A DNA stretch of 36,891 bases from Nitrospinaceae bacterium. Its GTDB lineage: Bacteria; UBA8248. Positions 8,157 through 17,240 of this stretch are shown here, piece after piece. Where the stretch lies: assembly GCA_018669005.1 (NCBI GenBank), contig JABJAL010000010.1, forward strand, positions 1 through 36,891. Direction: 5' to 3'. Position numbers and translations under genes: made by a program. How positions within the stretch are numbered: position 1 is the first letter of the stretch; each line of letters opens with the position of its first letter. The notes under the pieces were generated by a model, which saw only the letters and a program-made list of their open reading frames with translations, did not search any database and had not been told where the DNA came from.

Positions 8157-11100
8157 TTAGGCCTCCATTACGGCTTTTTCCCATGGGATGCCGTTTTTCT
8201 TGGCGGTTTCTATCGCCGTGATTGCACGTTTGTAGTCACGCGGCATTACTTTCACAAAGCGAGACAAGTAATCGTCCCATTCGGCAAGTATGCGGGCGCC
8301 GACGGTGCTCTCCGTGTAGTCCACGTGTTTTTGAATCAGTGTTTTTAGCTCTTCGATGTCCTCGGGGGTTTCAACTGCCTCAAGTTCCACCATTTCCATA
8401 TTGCAACGCTCTTGAAAATCGTTTCCCTCGTCGAGAACATAGGCAACGCCCCCCGACATGCCGGCGGCGAAGTTTCGCCCGGTCTTGCCAAGAATTACCG
8501 TGCGCCCACCAGTCATGTATTCACAGCCATGGTCACCCACGCTCTCTACCACGGCGTGCGCCCCACTGTTTCGAACGCAGAAGCGCTCGCCTGCGATTCC
8601 CCGGAAGAAGGCCTCTCCTCCCGTTGCGCCGTAAAGGGCGACATTGCCGATAAGGATATTTTCCTCGGCCACAAAGGAGGATTCTTTGGGCGGGAAGACA
8701 ATGAGTTTTCCGCCCGAGAGACCTTTGCCGCAATAGTCGTTGGCGTCGCCCTCAAGGGTGAGGGAGATGCCCTTGGGCACGAAAGCCGAGAAACTCTGGC
8801 CGGCAGAGCCTTTGAAGTGAATCTGAATCGTGTCCTCTGGGAGGCCTTCGCCGCCGTGGCGCTTCGTCAATTCGTAGCCAAGAATTGTTCCCACCGTCCG
8901 GTTGATGTTGTGGATGGGCAACTCAAGTTTGACAGGGGTTTTGCTCTCAAGGGCGTCCATGCACTTTGGAATAAGGGTGGTCCTGTCGATGGTGCTCTCA
9001 AGGCCGTGATCCTGTCCCTGGGAGTTGTAAATGCCCACTTCGGGTCCCATGTCAGGCTTGTGGAGAATCGGAGCGAAATCGAGCCCCTTTGATTTCCAGT
9101 GACCCACGGCCTCCCGGGTATTGAGGTGATCCACGCGCCCGATCATCTCGTTCATGGTCCTAAAACCAAGCTTGGCCATGTATTCGCGGACTTCCTCGGC
9201 GATGAAGCGGAAGAAGTTTTCGACGAATTCAGGCGAGCCCGAGAATTTCTTGCGAAGCTCGGGGTCCTGGGTGGCGATTCCAACGGGGCAGGTATTTAAG
9301 TGACATACCCGCATCATGATGCAGCCCATCACCACGAGGGGAGCAGTGGCGAAGCCGAATTCATCCGCTCCGAGCATGGCGCCGATGACAACGTCGCGTC
9401 CTGTTTTTAACTGCCCGTCCACCTGAACGACAATGCGGTCGCGCAGGCGATTCATCACAAGAACTTGCTGGGTCTCGGCGAGGCCAAGCTCCCAAGGCGT
9501 GCCAGCGTGTTTGATGCTAGTGACGGGCGAGGCGCCGGTTCCGCCGTCATGACCCGAGATGAGCACGACGTCCGAGTGTGCCTTGGCAACACCTGCGGCG
9601 ACGGTAGCGACACCGATCTCGGAGACGAGTTTTACGTGAATCCTCGCCACCGGGTTGGAGTTTTTAAGGTCGTAGATCAGCTGGGCCAGGTCCTCGATAG
9701 AATAAATATCGTGATGTGGCGGCGGAGAAATCAGGCCCACGGCCGGGGTGGAGTTTCGCACCTTGGCAATCCAGGGGAAGACTTTGCTTCCGGGAAGCTG
9801 CCCGCCCTCTCCGGGCTTGGCACCCTGGGCCATTTTAATCTGAAGATCGTCCGCATTCACGAGGTATTCACTGGTGACGCCAAAGCGCCCTGATGCCACT
9901 TGCTTGATTGAACTCCGGCGCAGATCTCCGTTTTCATCGGGTACAAAACGGGCGGAGTCCTCGCCGCCCTCGCCGGTGTTTGATTTTCCGCCAAGCCGGT
10001 TCATCGCGATGGCGAGCGTTTCGTGGGCTTCCTGGCTGATGGATCCATAGGACATCGCACCCGTGCTAAAGCGCGTCATGATGGATTCAATTGACTCTAC
10101 CTCGTCCAGTGGAATCGGCTCTTTCGCCCATTTGAAATCTATAAGCCCGCGCAGGGTGGCCAAGTGCTTGCTCTGGTTGTCCACCAGGCTGGTGTATTCC
10201 TTGAAAATATCGTACTGGCCCGAACGGGTGGCATGCTGGAGTTTGAACACCGTTTCGGGGTTGAACAGGTGGTACTCCCCGTCCCTGCGCCACTGAAGTA
10301 ATCCGCCGCTTTCAAGCTCCTCGGTCACAGCCTTGCGTTCCGGGTAGGCCTTGCGGTGCCGGATGAGTACTTCCTCGGTTACGACATCGATTCCTATGCC
10401 GCCGATTCGAGAAGGCGTCCAGGTGAAGTACTTATCAACAAAATCCTTATTGAGACCGATGGCCTCGAATATCTGAGCGCCTCGGTAGGATTGGATGGTC
10501 GAGATGCCCATCTTCGAGATGACCTTGATGATGCCTTTGCTCAGGGCGGCTATGTAGTTCTTGACCGCCGTGTCGTAGTCAACTCCCTCAAGGTAGCCGT
10601 TGCGGCTCATGTCGTTGAGCGTTTCGAAGGCGAGGTATGGGTTGATGGCGCCCGCGCCGTAGCCCAGGAGAAGTGCCATATGGTGAACCTGTCGTGCTTC
10701 ACCGGTTTCGATTAGCAAGTCGGCGAGTGTCCTCGTTCCCTCGCGGACGAGGTGGTGGTGCACCCCGGCGGTGGCGAAAAGGGCCGGGATAGGCGCGTAT
10801 TCTCCTGAAATGCCTCGATCGGAGAGGACGATGAGGCTATATCCATTGGAGATGGCTTCGCTGACTTTTTTGCATAGCTCATCCATGGCCTTTTCAAGGC
10901 CTGCAACGCCGTCCGCCACCTTGTAAAGCATCGGGAGCGTTGTTGCCTTTAGACCGGGCTGATTCGAATGGACAAGTTTATAGAAATCCTCGTTGCTGAG
11001 GATGGGAGATTCAATCTTGATCTGATGACAGGACTCGGCCTCAGGCTTGAGCAAATTGCGCTCGGCCCCAATCGTGGTCGATAGCTGGGTGACTATTTCC

Positions 11101-12710
11101 TCTCGCATCGCATCCAGTGGCGGGTTCGTCACCTGGGCAAAGAGTTGTTTGAAATAGTCGTAGAGAAGCCTTGAGCGATTAGATAGGACCGCTAGCGAGG
11201 CGTCATTGCCCATCGAGCCAAGCGGGTCAAGCTTCGACATGGCCATGGGTCCAAGGAAGAAGCGCAGATCCTCCATCGTGTAGCCGAAGGCCTGCTGGCG
11301 GTTGAGAACGGTCTCATGATCCGGCTCGGGCAACTCGGGGGCCGCCGGAAGATCGTCCAGGTGGACTAAGTTATAGTCGAGCCACACCTTGTAGGGATGC
11401 TCAGTCGCATAGCGCTTCTTGATTTCCTCATCGTCGATGATGCGTCCTTCGTCGGTATCGACGAGGAAAATTCGACCCGGGTGGAGGCGCTCTTTGATCA
11501 ATATGTTTTCGGGCTCAATGTCGAGGACGCCCACTTCTGAGGCCATCACGACAAAATTGTCCTTGGTGACGTAGTAACGGGCCGGGCGCAGGCCGTTTCG
11601 ATCGAGGACGGCGCCGATGACTTTTCCGTCCGTGAAGGCGATGCAAGCGGGGCCATCCCAGGGCTCCATGAGGGTGCCGTGGTATTCGTAGAAAGCCTTT
11701 CTCTCCTCGCTCATCGACTCGTGCCCGCTCCAGGGCTCGGGAATCATCATCAGGACGGCATGGGGAAGCTCCCGCCCGCCCATGTGCAGGAATTCGAGGA
11801 CGTTGTCGAAAGTGGCTGAGTCGCTTCCGCCTTCCTCGATGATGGGAACAATTTGCTTGAGGTCCGGGAAGTGTCTGGACTCGCAAACGGCCTCCCTGGC
11901 ATGCATCCAATTGATATTCCCACGCAGGGTGTTGATCTCGCCGTTATGCGCAAGATAGCGGTAGGGGTGAGAGCGGGGCCATGATGGGAATGTGTTTGTC
12001 GAGAAACGCGAATGCACAAGAGCAAGGGCAGATACCATGTCCTTGTCCTTGAGATCGGGAAAGACAACCTCAACCTGCTCCGGGGTAAGCATCCCCTTAT
12101 AAATTATAGTGCGCGCGGACAAGCTTGTGACGTGGAAATCCTCACGGTCCCTGATGTTCGATTGGCGAACCTTGTTTTCCACCTGTTTGCGAATGATGTA
12201 GAGCTTGCGCTCGATGTCCATCGGATTCTCATCACCCTCAAAACCCCCGATGAAGACCTGTCTGAATAGGGGGGCAGATGCCATTGCGGTAGGGCCAACT
12301 GTGCTGGTTTCGGTGGGGACATGACGCCAGCCGAGGATCTCGCATCCCTCCTTGCGGGCGACAGACTCGAAAATCTGCTCGCACTCGTTTGCCTGGGCAT
12401 TGTGATTCGGGAGAAATACGAGACCCGCACCAAACCTGCCCTCACTGGGTAGACTAATGCCCTCTTGGTCGCAAACTTTGCGTAGGAAGTAATCGGGCAT
12501 CTGGAGCAGGATTCCGGCACCATCGCCTGTGTTCACCTCGGAGCCGCTGGCGCCTCGATGCGAAATGTTTTTGAGGACGGTGAGCGCCTGCTCAATTATC
12601 TTTGCAGATTTTTGGCCATTAATATCAACCACAAAGCCCACACCGCAGGCCTCATGTTCAAATGCAGGGTCATAGAGGCCAGGACCCAATTTGGATGTGT
12701 TGTAAGTCAT
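8157..12710 (-). CDS. gltB: glutamate synthase large subunit
   Basis: The 1517-residue alpha subunit has the full bacterial GltB length. Cys22 in EHEACGVGF is the expected N-terminal nucleophile of the glutamine amidotransferase domain, exposed after removal of a 21-residue propeptide. A central domain and the FMN-binding synthase barrel follow ([41 protein letters not shown]). The 3Fe-4S cysteines are in [15 protein letters not shown], and a C-terminal GXGXG beta-helix closes the protein ([21 protein letters not shown]). The start at 12710 is preferred because it gives the standard propeptide length. An upstream GTG/ATG extension would add 15 residues without a better ribosome site. It is the first gene of gltBD, divergent from a LysR gene. 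Confidence 0.97.
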   Translation of the reverse strand: MTYNTSKLGPGLYDPAFEHEACGVGFVVDINGQKSAKIIEQALTVLKNISHRGASGSEVNTGDGAGILLQMPDYFLRKVCDQEGISLPSEGRFGAGLVFLPNHNAQANECEQIFESVARKEGCEILGWRHVPTETSTVGPTAMASAPLFRQVFIGGFEGDENPMDIERKLYIIRKQVENKVRQSNIRDREDFHVTSLSARTIIYKGMLTPEQVEVVFPDLKDKDMVSALALVHSRFSTNTFPSWPRSHPYRYLAHNGEINTLRGNINWMHAREAVCESRHFPDLKQIVPIIEEGGSDSATFDNVLEFLHMGGRELPHAVLMMIPEPWSGHESMSEERKAFYEYHGTLMEPWDGPACIAFTDGKVIGAVLDRNGLRPARYYVTKDNFVVMASEVGVLDIEPENILIKERLHPGRIFLVDTDEGRIIDDEEIKKRYATEHPYKVWLDYNLVHLDDLPAAPELPEPDHETVLNRQQAFGYTMEDLRFFLGPMAMSKLDPLGSMGNDASLAVLSNRSRLLYDYFKQLFAQVTNPPLDAMREEIVTQLSTTIGAERNLLKPEAESCHQIKIESPILSNEDFYKLVHSNQPGLKATTLPMLYKVADGVAGLEKAMDELCKKVSEAISNGYSLIVLSDRGISGEYAPIPALFATAGVHHHLVREGTRTLADLLIETGEARQVHHMALLLGYGAGAINPYLAFETLNDMSRNGYLEGVDYDTAVKNYIAALSKGIIKVISKMGISTIQSYRGAQIFEAIGLNKDFVDKYFTWTPSRIGGIGIDVVTEEVLIRHRKAYPERKAVTEELESGGLLQWRRDGEYHLFNPETVFKLQHATRSGQYDIFKEYTSLVDNQSKHLATLRGLIDFKWAKEPIPLDEVESIESIMTRFSTGAMSYGSISQEAHETLAIAMNRLGGKSNTGEGGEDSARFVPDENGDLRRSSIKQVASGRFGVTSEYLVNADDLQIKMAQGAKPGEGGQLPGSKVFPWIAKVRNSTPAVGLISPPPHHDIYSIEDLAQLIYDLKNSNPVARIHVKLVSEIGVATVAAGVAKAHSDVVLISGHDGGTGASPVTSIKHAGTPWELGLAETQQVLVMNRLRDRIVVQVDGQLKTGRDVVIGAMLGADEFGFATAPLVVMGCIMMRVCHLNTCPVGIATQDPELRKKFSGSPEFVENFFRFIAEEVREYMAKLGFRTMNEMIGRVDHLNTREAVGHWKSKGLDFAPILHKPDMGPEVGIYNSQGQDHGLESTIDRTTLIPKCMDALESKTPVKLELPIHNINRTVGTILGYELTKRHGGEGLPEDTIQIHFKGSAGQSFSAFVPKGISLTLEGDANDYCGKGLSGGKLIVFPPKESSFVAEENILIGNVALYGATGGEAFFRGIAGERFCVRNSGAHAVVESVGDHGCEYMTGGRTVILGKTGRNFAAGMSGGVAYVLDEGNDFQERCNMEMVELEAVETPEDIEELKTLIQKHVDYTESTVGARILAEWDDYLSRFVKVMPRDYKRAITAIETAKKNGIPWEKAVMEA

Positions 12711-12743
12711 TGATATACCTAATTTATGTGAACAGAAAAATAA

Positions 12744-12768
12744 TCCCTCTCCCAAGCTGAGAAAGGGA
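12744..12768. promoter_or_regulatory. leader hairpin upstream of gltB
   Basis: TCCCTCTC (12744-12751) pairs with GAG..AGGGA (12759-12768), leaving a two-base bulge and a seven-base loop. It lies 34 bases before the gltB start, within its presumed untranslated leader. No T-tract follows. A role in translation or attenuation is only a possibility. Confidence 0.35.
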
Positions 12769-12821
12769 CACTCCCCTACGAGAACAGCGTACCCTACACG
12801 AGATCGCGCCGAATGCCAAAG

Positions 12822-12856
12822 TGCAAAGTCTTATGCTTTGCATTAGCAAAGCTAAT
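12822..12856. promoter_or_regulatory. overlapping palindromes, candidate LysR-type operator
   Basis: TGCAAAG-N7-CTTTGCA (12822-12842) overlaps by one base with ATTAGC-AAA-GCTAAT (12842-12856). Both are perfect dyads and lie in the 165-bp gap between gltB and the divergent LysR gene, ending 20 bases before the LysR start. LysR regulators usually bind such interrupted dyads in the shared promoter region and often repress themselves. Binding by this regulator is inferred. Confidence 0.55.
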
Positions 12857-12875
12857 AGTATATGGGTGTTTAATT

Positions 12876-13754
12876 ATGAATATCGATACTTTGAGGCTCT
12901 TCTGCCTCGTGGTTCAGACAAATAGTTTTTCCCGTGGTGCCCGGGAAGGTGGTGTTTCTCAGTCGGCGGCGAGCCAAAGCGTTCGTCTCCTTGAGGAGGA
13001 ATTGGGCGCGGTGCTCTTGGATAGGAGTAAACGCCCATTCACGGTGACATCACAGGGAGAGAAATTCTACAAAGCGAGCCGCGACCTCCTAGAGGGGTTT
13101 GATAGGGTTTTGAGCGAGGTTGCCCGAGAAAAGAGCCGCGTCGCGGGAACGGTTCGTGTTGCCGCTATTTACTCTGTTGGCCTCCATGACATGGGTGTTT
13201 TCATGCAGCGCTTCCGCCATGAGTTTCCCGAGGCAAGGGTGAGACTTGAATGTTTGCACCCGCGTGAGGTTATCCGTTCAATCGAAGAGGATCTGGCCGA
13301 TGTTGGTCTCGTCTCTTATCCGCCAGCGATGAGGGGGGTGAACGTTATTCCTCTTTGGCAAGAGCCCATGCGCCTGGTCTGCGCGCCCGAGCATCCCCTT
13401 GCCGTTAAGAAAAGCATTCGCTGCACCGATCTTAATGGCGTTCCCTTCGTGGCGTTTGATCCCGATCTCGCCATTAGAAAAGCCATAGATCGGGTACTGC
13501 GCCAGGAACACGCAAGAGTTGATGTGGTCATGGAATTAGACAACATCGAGAGCATCAAGGAGGGGGTATTGCTCGGTGCGGGGGTGAGTATTCTTCCCGA
13601 GCCTGTTTTTCAAAAAGAGATTGCCATGCGGAGCCTCAAGGCGATTCCCCTCGATCGAGAAGACCTGACCCGGCCTATTGGCTTAATTCATCGCCGGCGC
13701 AAGCACATACCCCCGGCGGTGAGCAGTTTTATAGAGTTGCTCGCCGAGCGTTGA
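12876..13754 (+). CDS. LysR-family transcriptional regulator
   Basis: The 292-residue protein begins with a winged helix-turn-helix (MNIDTLRLFCLVVQ; then GGVSQSAASQSVRLLEEELG as the recognition region, residues about 18-45) and a linker helix. A periplasmic-binding-protein-like effector domain follows from about residue 95. The start at 12876 is chosen because LysR proteins normally begin four to six residues before the 'LRLF' helix; an upstream TTG/ATG would add 21 unusual residues. It is divergent from gltBD and separated by palindromes, so it may control glutamate synthase as well as itself. The effector (perhaps a nitrogen or carbon metabolite) cannot be told from sequence. Confidence 0.92.
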   Translation: MNIDTLRLFCLVVQTNSFSRGAREGGVSQSAASQSVRLLEEELGAVLLDRSKRPFTVTSQGEKFYKASRDLLEGFDRVLSEVAREKSRVAGTVRVAAIYSVGLHDMGVFMQRFRHEFPEARVRLECLHPREVIRSIEEDLADVGLVSYPPAMRGVNVIPLWQEPMRLVCAPEHPLAVKKSIRCTDLNGVPFVAFDPDLAIRKAIDRVLRQEHARVDVVMELDNIESIKEGVLLGAGVSILPEPVFQKEIAMRSLKAIPLDREDLTRPIGLIHRRRKHIPPAVSSFIELLAER

Positions 13755-13777
13755 TGATGTTCCGCATCGTTGCTGCG

Positions 13778-14167
13778 CTACCCTTTTTTCAGGCGACCCA
13801 ATACCTCGTCAGCATCATTTGCCCTGTTGTAGTCCTGATCCAGATTTCCGTTTCCGCATGGGCTTTTTACAGCGAAAAACACTGCAGGGCCGCCCACGGC
13901 GACAACGCCATGACGCGTATTCCGCGGTATGTGGATCATGTCGCCTTTCGCGATAATTCGCTGCTCCTCGCCGAGAATCATGTTGAGTTCTCCCTCGAGC
14001 ATCAGCATGTATTGCTCTTCATTGGGATGAAAATGCGGGGTAGGGCCCTCACCATCTTGGTAGGTCACAACTCCTGCTTTCATTAACTCTCCCGCAACCG
14101 TTTTCGCGGTGGCGGGCCCGGAACTCGATTTTACCGTTTCCATCTCGGATATTTTGTAAAATGGCAT
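13778..14167 (-). CDS. cupin-domain protein
   Basis: The 129-residue single-domain cupin has its metal-binding motifs visible. Motif 1 is HFHPNEEQYMLMLEGEL with His45, His47 and Glu51/Gln52; motif 2 is HIPRNTRHGV with His86. Small cupins of this type bind a divalent metal and act as dioxygenases, isomerases or sugar/small-molecule sensors, so the substrate is unknown. ATG at 14167 has a good AAGGAGAT site upstream. It is convergent with the LysR gene with only 23 bases between them, and it stands alone rather than in an obvious operon. It has no signal peptide, so it is cytosolic. Confidence 0.85.
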   Translation of the reverse strand: MPFYKISEMETVKSSSGPATAKTVAGELMKAGVVTYQDGEGPTPHFHPNEEQYMLMLEGELNMILGEEQRIIAKGDMIHIPRNTRHGVVAVGGPAVFFAVKSPCGNGNLDQDYNRANDADEVLGRLKKG

Positions 14168-14295
14168 GACATATCTCCTTTACTTATAAGTGGCGTGGTC
14201 CCCGAGCAGGCGTCAACAAGGCTGCTCAGGTAGCTATTGGGGAACGATTAAAGAGTAGCAAATTTTAGGGGGTGGGGCATCTAGGCGGCAAAATG

Positions 14296-14808
14296 CTAGG
14301 GTTCCGCCGGGTCGTCGGCCGACAGGAATAACTCTCCTCCCGGACTTAGCGAGATGAATTCTAACCACTCATCGCGGGCGAACAAATAGCCCATCGTTTT
14401 GCCGCTTAAATTTTTCACCTCGAAGAAACTGAATCGATAGGACTCCGGTTCATTTTCTATTATCTCTAGAAGCGTATCTGGCTTGGTGGGGTCGATGGTC
14501 AGATTGTTGCCTTTGAGATGCAAGGTATGCCCTTCGTAATTCACGACAACCGCCGCAAGATCACTAAGGCTCCCGAATATAGGCGAGTGTGCCTTTATCT
14601 TTGTTATCCGAGCATTGCGATTTAGATAAGAATTGACCTCAAGGGAATGAAAAAGACCGGTGGGAAAATTGCCGGTGAATCCCGCCATCGTCGACGCAAA
14701 TGCAACGGTGATGATGATGCGGCAATAGCCAGAGAGCCTGCTTTTTAGCCTTAATGAGAAATTATTTTTTCTTTTCATCGTCGTCTGTAGCCTGGTTTCT
14801 TGTTCCAT
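14296..14808 (-). CDS. hypothetical membrane-anchored protein
   Basis: The 170-residue protein is of no recognised family. A basic N-terminus (MKRKNNFSLRLKSR from Met11) is followed by one hydrophobic stretch at about residues 28-45. This suggests an uncleaved anchor or signal peptide with the rest outside the membrane. The exported part is mixed alpha/beta in appearance, without cysteines. Its ATG lies two bases after the stop of the upstream gene (TAATTATG), so the two are translationally coupled and likely act in the same compartment. Met11 is an alternative start. Confidence 0.6.
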   Translation of the reverse strand: MEQETRLQTTMKRKNNFSLRLKSRLSGYCRIIITVAFASTMAGFTGNFPTGLFHSLEVNSYLNRNARITKIKAHSPIFGSLSDLAAVVVNYEGHTLHLKGNNLTIDPTKPDTLLEIIENEPESYRFSFFEVKNLSGKTMGYLFARDEWLEFISLSPGGELFLSADDPAEP

Positions 14809-14810
14809 AA

Positions 14811-15329
14811 TTAATGAGGGGCTTGGGTTAAGTCAGGTTTGTTTTTTGTTTTCCCGGTGGTGAGCGCAACACTGGGCTCAGGCTTTACGCACCGAAATCC
14901 CTTGACTTCATTTGACCATGAAGTGTGATAGGCGTGCGTGCACTCACACGTTGTAGTGCCCGGGCCGCATAGTAGCTTGAAATCGGCTCCCTCGTCCTGG
15001 TTCGCGTTGGTTGATGTCCACTCCCAGATCCACCAAGGAAATTCAATGGCTTTGGATTCACAGGCCACCAGCCATTCTCCGGCAGAGGGCAGTCGTTTGC
15101 CCATCGAGGCGCAAAAGGCTTTTGCCTCGTGCCAATTGAGATTAACGGCTGGCCCGTTGGGAAGGGTGGCGTTTTCTCCAGATTTAGGTGTGGGGGTTGA
15201 TCGGGTAAAGCGTTTGAACTCGGTGGCCGAGACGGGGATGGGGTCAAGGCGTGGGGCAGCAGCCTGGGCGCTTCCTGTAATAGATAATAGGAAGAGCGTG
15301 GAAAATAAGCTTCCCAAGAAAAAATTCAT
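14811..15329 (-). CDS. secreted formylglycine-generating-enzyme/sulfatase-modifying-factor-like protein
   Basis: The 172-residue precursor has a signal peptide ending at AQA-A (residues about 1-24). The mature part has the core signature of the FGE-sulfatase superfamily: VNLNWHEAKAFCASMGKRLPSAGEWLVAC (the second half of the family's 'W-A-x-x-Y-C-x-x-x-G-K-R-L-P-T-E-A-E-W' pattern), a WIWEWTS segment, and the closing GFRCVK. It is much shorter than full FGE (about 250-300 residues), and the R-G-G-S-W region is degenerate (Cys-rich LLCGPGTTTCECTH instead). A structural or binding role is therefore as likely as catalysis. ATG at 15329 has AGGTGAGG upstream; extending to 15449 would bury the signal peptide. 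It is coupled to the downstream membrane-anchored gene. Confidence 0.75.
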   Translation of the reverse strand: MNFFLGSLFSTLFLLSITGSAQAAAPRLDPIPVSATEFKRFTRSTPTPKSGENATLPNGPAVNLNWHEAKAFCASMGKRLPSAGEWLVACESKAIEFPWWIWEWTSTNANQDEGADFKLLCGPGTTTCECTHAYHTSWSNEVKGFRCVKPEPSVALTTGKTKNKPDLTQAPH

Positions 15330-15812
15330 AGCCTCACCTTTGTGTTCTAAGGCAGAGTTGCCCCGACCTAAAGAATGATTCAAAGCATACCATTCAGCAG
15401 ATTTCCCAAACAGACCAAAATCGTAATCTTGTAACTGGAATTTATTCAACGATATCTGTATGCCCTAAATAAATATACATATTCGGATATTTTTTATTGA
15501 TCTAATATACACTTTCGTATATATTTCGCCTCGTGCTCATGTCGCCTCAGGGGGGCGGGATGAGGAATCCAGTGGTTTTGCGAAGGGCAAATCGTCCCTT
15601 TTTGAAAAATGATTTTTAGGTGTATCTGATTGGTTTTCTGGGTTTTGTTCGGGCGGCCTGTCCTGTCAATTTCCCACCCCAACTCCTTTCTATACAGCGC
15701 CGACAATACTGGGTTATCCGCTCGTTGTTGCCGGCGTCCCGTCTGGAGTATTCCAAATCCTCTCGAACTGCAGGCCGCCCGGACGCTCGTTATGAACTTT
15801 GGAGGAGGAGAA
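15330..15812. other. 483-bp divergent intergenic region
   Basis: The region lies between two divergently oriented small-gene groups. The left part (15460-15530) is very AT-rich and contains two operator-like palindromes. The right part has open frames on both strands, but none shows a ribosome site or family signal. No RNA gene was recognised. Confidence 0.5.
15473..15522. promoter_or_regulatory. pair of palindromic operator-like sites
   Basis: ATATAC-N6-GTATAT is a perfect dyad at 15505-15522. ATATAC-N6-GGATAT, one mismatch away, lies at 15473-15490. The centres are 32 bases apart, about three helical turns, so two dimers could bind the same face. The pair sits about 145-195 bases upstream of the secreted FGE-like gene, in an AT-rich probable promoter region. 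The regulator is unknown. Confidence 0.45.
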
Positions 15813-16058
15813 ATGAGAGAGCACATATCTTATATCGGGAGCCACGAGCGCGGATTGCATGACATGCTCGAGGAGGGGATCGACCTTCCTGAGGGTGGGG
15901 TGGTGTTGAGTTATTTCGACAGACTTCGAGACCGACAAGTTACGCAGGTCTATCCAGACAGGCCCTCGGCTAAGGCTCGTGCATTTGAAGTTCAGCGTGC
16001 TCGAAAAACTAGGCGAGTGGATTGTCAGATTCTTTCCCTGGTCGAGGCGATTGCATGA
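15813..16058 (+). CDS. hypothetical 81-residue protein
   Basis: ATG at 15813 directly follows a very strong ribosome site (GGAGGAGGAGAA). The protein begins MREHISYIGSHERGLHDML and is soluble, highly charged and basic towards its C-terminus (many Arg between about 50 and 72). No family is recognised. An upstream ATG at 15792 in frame would precede the ribosome site and is unlikely. It is followed after 58 bases by another small gene in the same direction, and the two probably share the terminator at 16493-16530. Confidence 0.6.
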   Translation: MREHISYIGSHERGLHDMLEEGIDLPEGGVVLSYFDRLRDRQVTQVYPDRPSAKARAFEVQRARKTRRVDCQILSLVEAIA

Positions 16059-16116
16059 AGATATTTTATTCGCTGGCAAGCACATTTTAAGTGGCGGACA
16101 ATCGGAGTTTTTTTGA

Positions 16117-16491
16117 ATGTTGGAAAAATCTTCGCATCACAAGAAGGCCCGAAAAACCAGAGCCCGCTCTGCTTGGAGTCGGCCGGATAAGCGTTCCCCA
16201 GATCAAATTCTTAGGGAGGAGGCCTTGCTGACCAAGCCTATGCTGGCCAAGGTCTTCGGGTACAAGAGTGTTCGTAGCGTGGATTTTCTCGTTGCAGAGG
16301 ATTGCGTCAGCGATAATCCGATGTTGAAGCCTGTCTATCTTCGTTGCCCAGAGAATATTCCTTCCCTCAAAAGCCTCCGGTTTCGCCGGGAAGATGTTGC
16401 AGACTATATCAAGAAGATGCAACACGATTTTCCGGTCGATCTCGAATGGAAGTTTGGCCAATTTAATCGCAGTGCTCCAGATGAAGCGTGA
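16117..16491 (+). CDS. hypothetical 124-residue basic protein, possible DNA-binding
   Basis: The first 30 residues are very basic (HHKKARKTRARSAW). After them comes LLTKPMLAKVFGYKSVRSVDFLV, a helix-turn-helix-like pattern, and then LRFRREDVADYIKKMQ. The order 'hLxKxxLAxxhGh...-hRFRREDVxxYI' resembles excisionase/AlpA- or MerR-type winged helix proteins, but the resemblance is weak and by eye. CGGAG lies about 12 bases before ATG at 16117. It is followed immediately by a strong terminator. Confidence 0.6.
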   Translation: MLEKSSHHKKARKTRARSAWSRPDKRSPDQILREEALLTKPMLAKVFGYKSVRSVDFLVAEDCVSDNPMLKPVYLRCPENIPSLKSLRFRREDVADYIKKMQHDFPVDLEWKFGQFNRSAPDEA

Positions 16492-16492
16492 A

Positions 16493-16530
16493 CAAAAAAA
16501 AGCCCCCCGGTTTCCCGGAGGGCTTTTCAA
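16493..16530. terminator. bidirectional intrinsic terminator
   Basis: AAAAGCCC..CCGG (16498-16510) pairs with CCGG..GGGCTTTT (16515-16527). There is one C/A mismatch and a four-base loop, with an A-run on the left and T-run on the right. It can therefore stop transcripts from both the upstream plus-strand gene and the converging minus-strand gene at 16545. Confidence 0.9.
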
Positions 16531-16544
16531 TTCACCGTGTGTTT

Positions 16545-16841
16545 CTATTCGTTGAAGTGCCCAAGCGGTCTTTCGATTGCATATTTATAAGGTGCCCTCA
16601 AAAAAGTGTCCTTGATGGGCTTTAAATCGTTGTTGCCCGCTTCGGTGATCAGGGCCGCAGGAACATAGATGACGGCGCCAGCGACCATGGCGACCAGGCT
16701 TAGGGGCCTAATAATCAGAATATCCCAGATCATGGCCAGATCGTCTGTTTCTTTGGCTATTTCATGTGAGCCGGCTTGTACAATCATCGGCATGGCAAGA
16801 AGACTGAGTGCCAGCCCCAGGGCTACAGCTTTTTTCTGCAT
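16545..16841 (-). CDS. small inner-membrane protein, paralogue of the next gene
   Basis: The 98-residue protein has an N-terminal signal/anchor (MQKKAVALGLALSLLAMPMIVQA) and one further membrane segment (about 50-70). It ends with YAIERPLGHFNE. The pattern D-h-L-I-I-R-P-L ... hydrophobic ... P-Y-K/A-Y-A-I-E/D-R-P-h-G-x-F-N is shared with the 108-residue neighbour at 16876-17202, so the two arose by duplication. Similar small proteins with 'hDhLIVRPLG...RPLGEF' ends are common in Gram-negative genomes and lack a proven function. The start at 16841 is chosen for AAGGGG upstream and because it starts the signal peptide exactly; a longer start would put 29 unrelated residues before it. Confidence 0.75.
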   Translation of the reverse strand: MQKKAVALGLALSLLAMPMIVQAGSHEIAKETDDLAMIWDILIIRPLSLVAMVAGAVIYVPAALITEAGNNDLKPIKDTFLRAPYKYAIERPLGHFNE

Positions 16842-16875
16842 GGCGTTCCCCTTGTGGGTTCGGCCCAGGCGGAGT

Positions 16876-17202
16876 CTACCGGGCTTTCCAGTTGAAATTA
16901 CCCATGGGCCGGTCAATAGCATCGGCATAGGGTTTGTCTATCCAGTTTTTCTTGAGACGAACCGGATCATCTCCGAAAAGAGGGTCCAGCAGCCAGGCGA
17001 TCGGATAGGTGAGAAATGCTCCTGCTAGCAGAATATATGCGCCGGGCCGGACGATGAGGAGATCGAGAAAGTAATCTCCCGTGCTGGGCTCGGCAGATTT
17101 CATTTCGGCGGCATATGCTGGCTGGGGGGACAGTACCGTCTGTGCTACCGGCAGAAACGCCAGCGACATTCCAAGTGCAAATACAATAGTAATTTTTTTC
17201 AT
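16876..17202 (-). CDS. small inner-membrane protein, paralogue of the previous gene
   Basis: The 108-residue protein has a cleavable signal peptide (to about AYAA, residue 32). The mature part contains LDLLIVRPGAYILLAGAFLTYPIAWLL-type hydrophobic sequence (about 46-72) and the end PYADAIDRPMGNFN. It shares the RP...RPxGxFN frame with the gene at 16545-16841, which lies 34 bases downstream on the same strand. Both probably belong to one transcript with the glycine-zipper lipoprotein gene upstream, so a role in the cell envelope is a reasonable inference. No enzyme motif is seen. Confidence 0.75.
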   Translation of the reverse strand: MKKITIVFALGMSLAFLPVAQTVLSPQPAYAAEMKSAEPSTGDYFLDLLIVRPGAYILLAGAFLTYPIAWLLDPLFGDDPVRLKKNWIDKPYADAIDRPMGNFNWKAR

Positions 17203-17240
17203 CGGGTAATCCTTTCTGTTAAAAAAATATCAGATAATTC

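Noticed and set aside
15494-15862. Overlapping frames on both strands in the 15.5-15.9 kb gap
   Set aside because: No ribosome sites. The real small gene begins at 15813 behind GGAGGAGGAG.
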